From contig CM055611.1 in NCBI GenBank assembly GCA_029379385.1, forward strand, positions 18,670,062 to 18,734,061: DNA of 64,000 bases, in the 5' to 3' direction. The notes under the pieces were generated by a model. The model ran no database searches. It saw only the letters and a program-made list of their open reading frames with translations, and was not told the origin of the DNA. Of this stretch, positions 62,076 through 64,000 are shown in pieces (position 1 is the stretch's first letter; each line of letters starts with the position of its first letter). The position numbers and the translations under genes are program-made. Origin of the DNA: Quillaja saponaria (Eukaryota > Streptophyta > Magnoliopsida > Fabales > Quillajaceae).

Positions 62076-64000
62076 CTTCTTAGGTTATTATTGCTTTCAA
62101 AAAAGGTATAAGCATTACTGTCTAGATAAGAACTGTTACTTTACCTCCACTAATGTCATATTTTTTAAGAAATCTTTATTCTTTCTATCTACTATTCCTG
62201 AGTCATCTCCTATCTCTGAGGCTCTTTTGGTTTCTTATCTTGGACTATATGAACATGCATCATCTAAACCACTACCTGAATCTTTTACCTCATCCAAACA
62301 TCCTCCCCAGGTTTACCATTGTTGTTCTAGGCTTGATTTTCCAGCAGATACTGTTAATGTACCTGATGACTCACCTTCTTATGTCTCGAATCCTGCTTCG
62401 CCACCTATTTTACAAAGAGGTACTCGTTCAACTCGTAATCCTTATCATATTTATTCTTTTTTGAGTTATCATCATTTATCTTCACCCTATTATGTATTTG
62501 TATCCTCTATCTTTTATTTCTGTTCCGAAGTCCACCAGTGATACTCTTGCTCATCCCAGATAGCGGCATGCCATGGTTGATGAAATGAACGCCTTACATA
62601 CTAATGGTACTTAGGAATTGGTTTCTTTACCTTCTGACAAATCTACTATTCGATGTAAATGGGTATACATCGTGAAAGTTCATTTTGATGGTTCTATTGA
62701 TAGCTTAAAGGCTAGATTGGTTTCAAAAGGCTACACTCAGGTCTATAGTGTAGATTATTCAGAAACTTTCTCTCCCATAACTAAAATTACTTCTGTCAGG
62801 GTCTTCATATCTCTAGCTACTATTTTTGATTAGCCACTCTATCAATTGGATATAAAAATGCTTTCTTACATGGTGATCTTGATGAAGAAGTTTTATGGAG
62901 CAACCACCTGATTTTGTTGCTTAGAGGGACTCCGGTATGGTGTGTCGATTGAAAAAGTGTCTATATGGCTTAAAGCAATCTCCCAGAGCTTAGTTTAATA
63001 GATTTAGTGAAGTTGTTCTTAGTTTTGGCCTTCAGAGGTGTAATGTTGATCACTCTATAAACATACATATAATGGTATAATTCTTTTGATTGTATATGTG
63101 GATGATATTGTAATTACAAGTGATGATAACCATGGAAATTCAACAATTGAAATCATTCCTACAGTCTAAGTTTCAAACTAAAGACTTAGGATAGTAAAAA
63201 TACTTTTTGGACATTGAGGTTGCAAGATCACAATTGGGGATTTGTCTTTCTCAAAAAAAGTATTGTCTGGATGTCTTGAGTGATACATGTATGTTGGATT
63301 CAAAACTTGTAGACACTTTTATGGATTCTAACACTAAACTTGTACAGGATAAGGCGGAGCTACTAACAAATCCTGAGCAATACAAACGTCTTGTTGGTAA
63401 GCTGAATTATCTCATAGTCATTAGACCAGATATTTCTTTTGCAACTAGTGTGGTTAGCCAATTTCTTTCTCAATCTCGAATATCTCATTAGAATGCTATT
63501 ATTCGTATCTTAAGATACCTGAAAACTGCATCTAGAAAAGGATTTCTATATAAGAATAGTGGGCACACTCTAGTTTGAGGACAAGGTCATGGTCATACAT
63601 TAGTTTAGAAACATGATTCTACTCCAGTTCAAAGTTATAATGATGCTGATTGGGCAGGCTTTCCATTTGACAGAAAATCTACTACAAGATACTGTATATT
63701 TCTGGGTGAAAATCTTGTTTCATGGAAAAGCAAAAAAGCAAATTGTTGTTACAAGATCTAGTACTAAATTTGAATACAGGGCCATAACTCATACCACAAC
63801 TGAGTTAGTTTGGCAGAAAAATCTATTAGACGAACTTGAATTTCAGTACTCACAGCCTATGGAGTTAGTATTGATAATCAAGCTGCATTATATATTACCT
63901 CAAATCCAGTCTTTCATGAACGAATAAAACATATAAAGGTTAACTGTCATTTCATTCATGAGAAGCTCATGGGTAATACAATCAATACCACATATGCAAA
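62076..64000 (+). mobile_element. degenerate Ty1/copia polyprotein segment (integrase end, RT, RNase H)
   Basis: The segment starts within the C-terminal integrase region (FLGYYCFQKRYKHY, then NVIFFKKSLFF). A Ser/Pro-rich linker follows (62180-62440), then reverse transcriptase (CKWVYIVKVHFDGSID, KARLVSKGYTQ, QLDIKNAFLHGDLDEE, and YVDDIVITSDD near 63095-63127), and RNase H (NDADWAG, then ST.FEYRA and [20 protein letters not shown]). Stops and frameshifts break it into at least five frames, so it is dead. Its 5' half (gag, protease, most of integrase) is absent and it abuts hAT sequence directly. The 3' LTR would lie beyond the right edge. Confidence 0.92.

Noticed and set aside
1..64000. CRISPR arrays, bacterial operons, rRNA or tRNA genes
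   Set aside because: No regularly spaced repeats with unique spacers, no ribosome-binding-site-led gene strings and no conserved RNA cores were seen; the window is plant nuclear DNA.

Overview
This window is nuclear DNA from a flowering plant, almost certainly a eudicot. The evidence is spliced genes with GT-AG introns, very AT-rich intergenic DNA, plant-only gene families, and plant retrotransposon and hAT relics. I cannot name the species from sequence alone.

The left half (1-32400) is a conserved single-copy neighbourhood, all on the + strand except one gene. It holds the 3' two-thirds of a CLB1/SYT7-type SMP-C2 lipid-binding protein (396-4224), an intronless receptor-like kinase with a large insert in the kinase domain (7146-9173), two convergent carboxylesterase genes (13218-14229 + and 14929-15885 -), the RNA uridylyltransferase URT1 in six exons (19468-27059), and HPR3-type 2-hydroxyacid dehydrogenases from 27878 on. 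From memory, kinase, carboxylesterase pair, URT1 and dehydrogenase occur in the same order in Arabidopsis as At2g45590 to At2g45630. CLB1 (At3g61050) lies in the sister duplicated block. The region therefore appears to keep an ancestral eudicot gene order.

The right half (27878-54700) is a decayed tandem-duplication zone. The two-exon dehydrogenase is present six times: one nearly intact copy (31161-32351), three full-length pseudogenes (27878, 43048, 48405) and two small remnants (40624, 45206). Some duplicated units also carried an antisense LRR receptor kinase. One LRR kinase is intact (50931-53652) and one is a kinase-less relic (33445-34821). Small URT1 intron pieces at 50377 and 54573 show that URT1 flank DNA was also copied.

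The far right (55000-64000) is a transposon graveyard: a gamma-glutamyltranspeptidase 3' fragment, a hAT transposase split by a 2438-bp element with perfect 5-bp target duplications (probably a solo LTR), then a degenerate Ty1/copia integrase-RT-RNase H segment that runs off the window. Smaller elements with readable boundaries are a TRIM retrotransposon in a URT1 intron and a 70-bp hAT-type MITE with an exact 8-bp target duplication.

The CLB1/SYT7 protein is expected at ER membrane contact sites, the kinases at the plasma membrane, URT1 on deadenylated mRNAs in the cytoplasm, and the carboxylesterases and dehydrogenases in small-molecule metabolism. Nothing suggests that they form one pathway. 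I found no new biological system. The most informative observations are an esterase that has lost its nucleophile position, the dehydrogenase/LRR-kinase duplication history, a 121-residue duplication inside the LRR ectodomain, and several single-base frameshifts that could be real or assembly errors.
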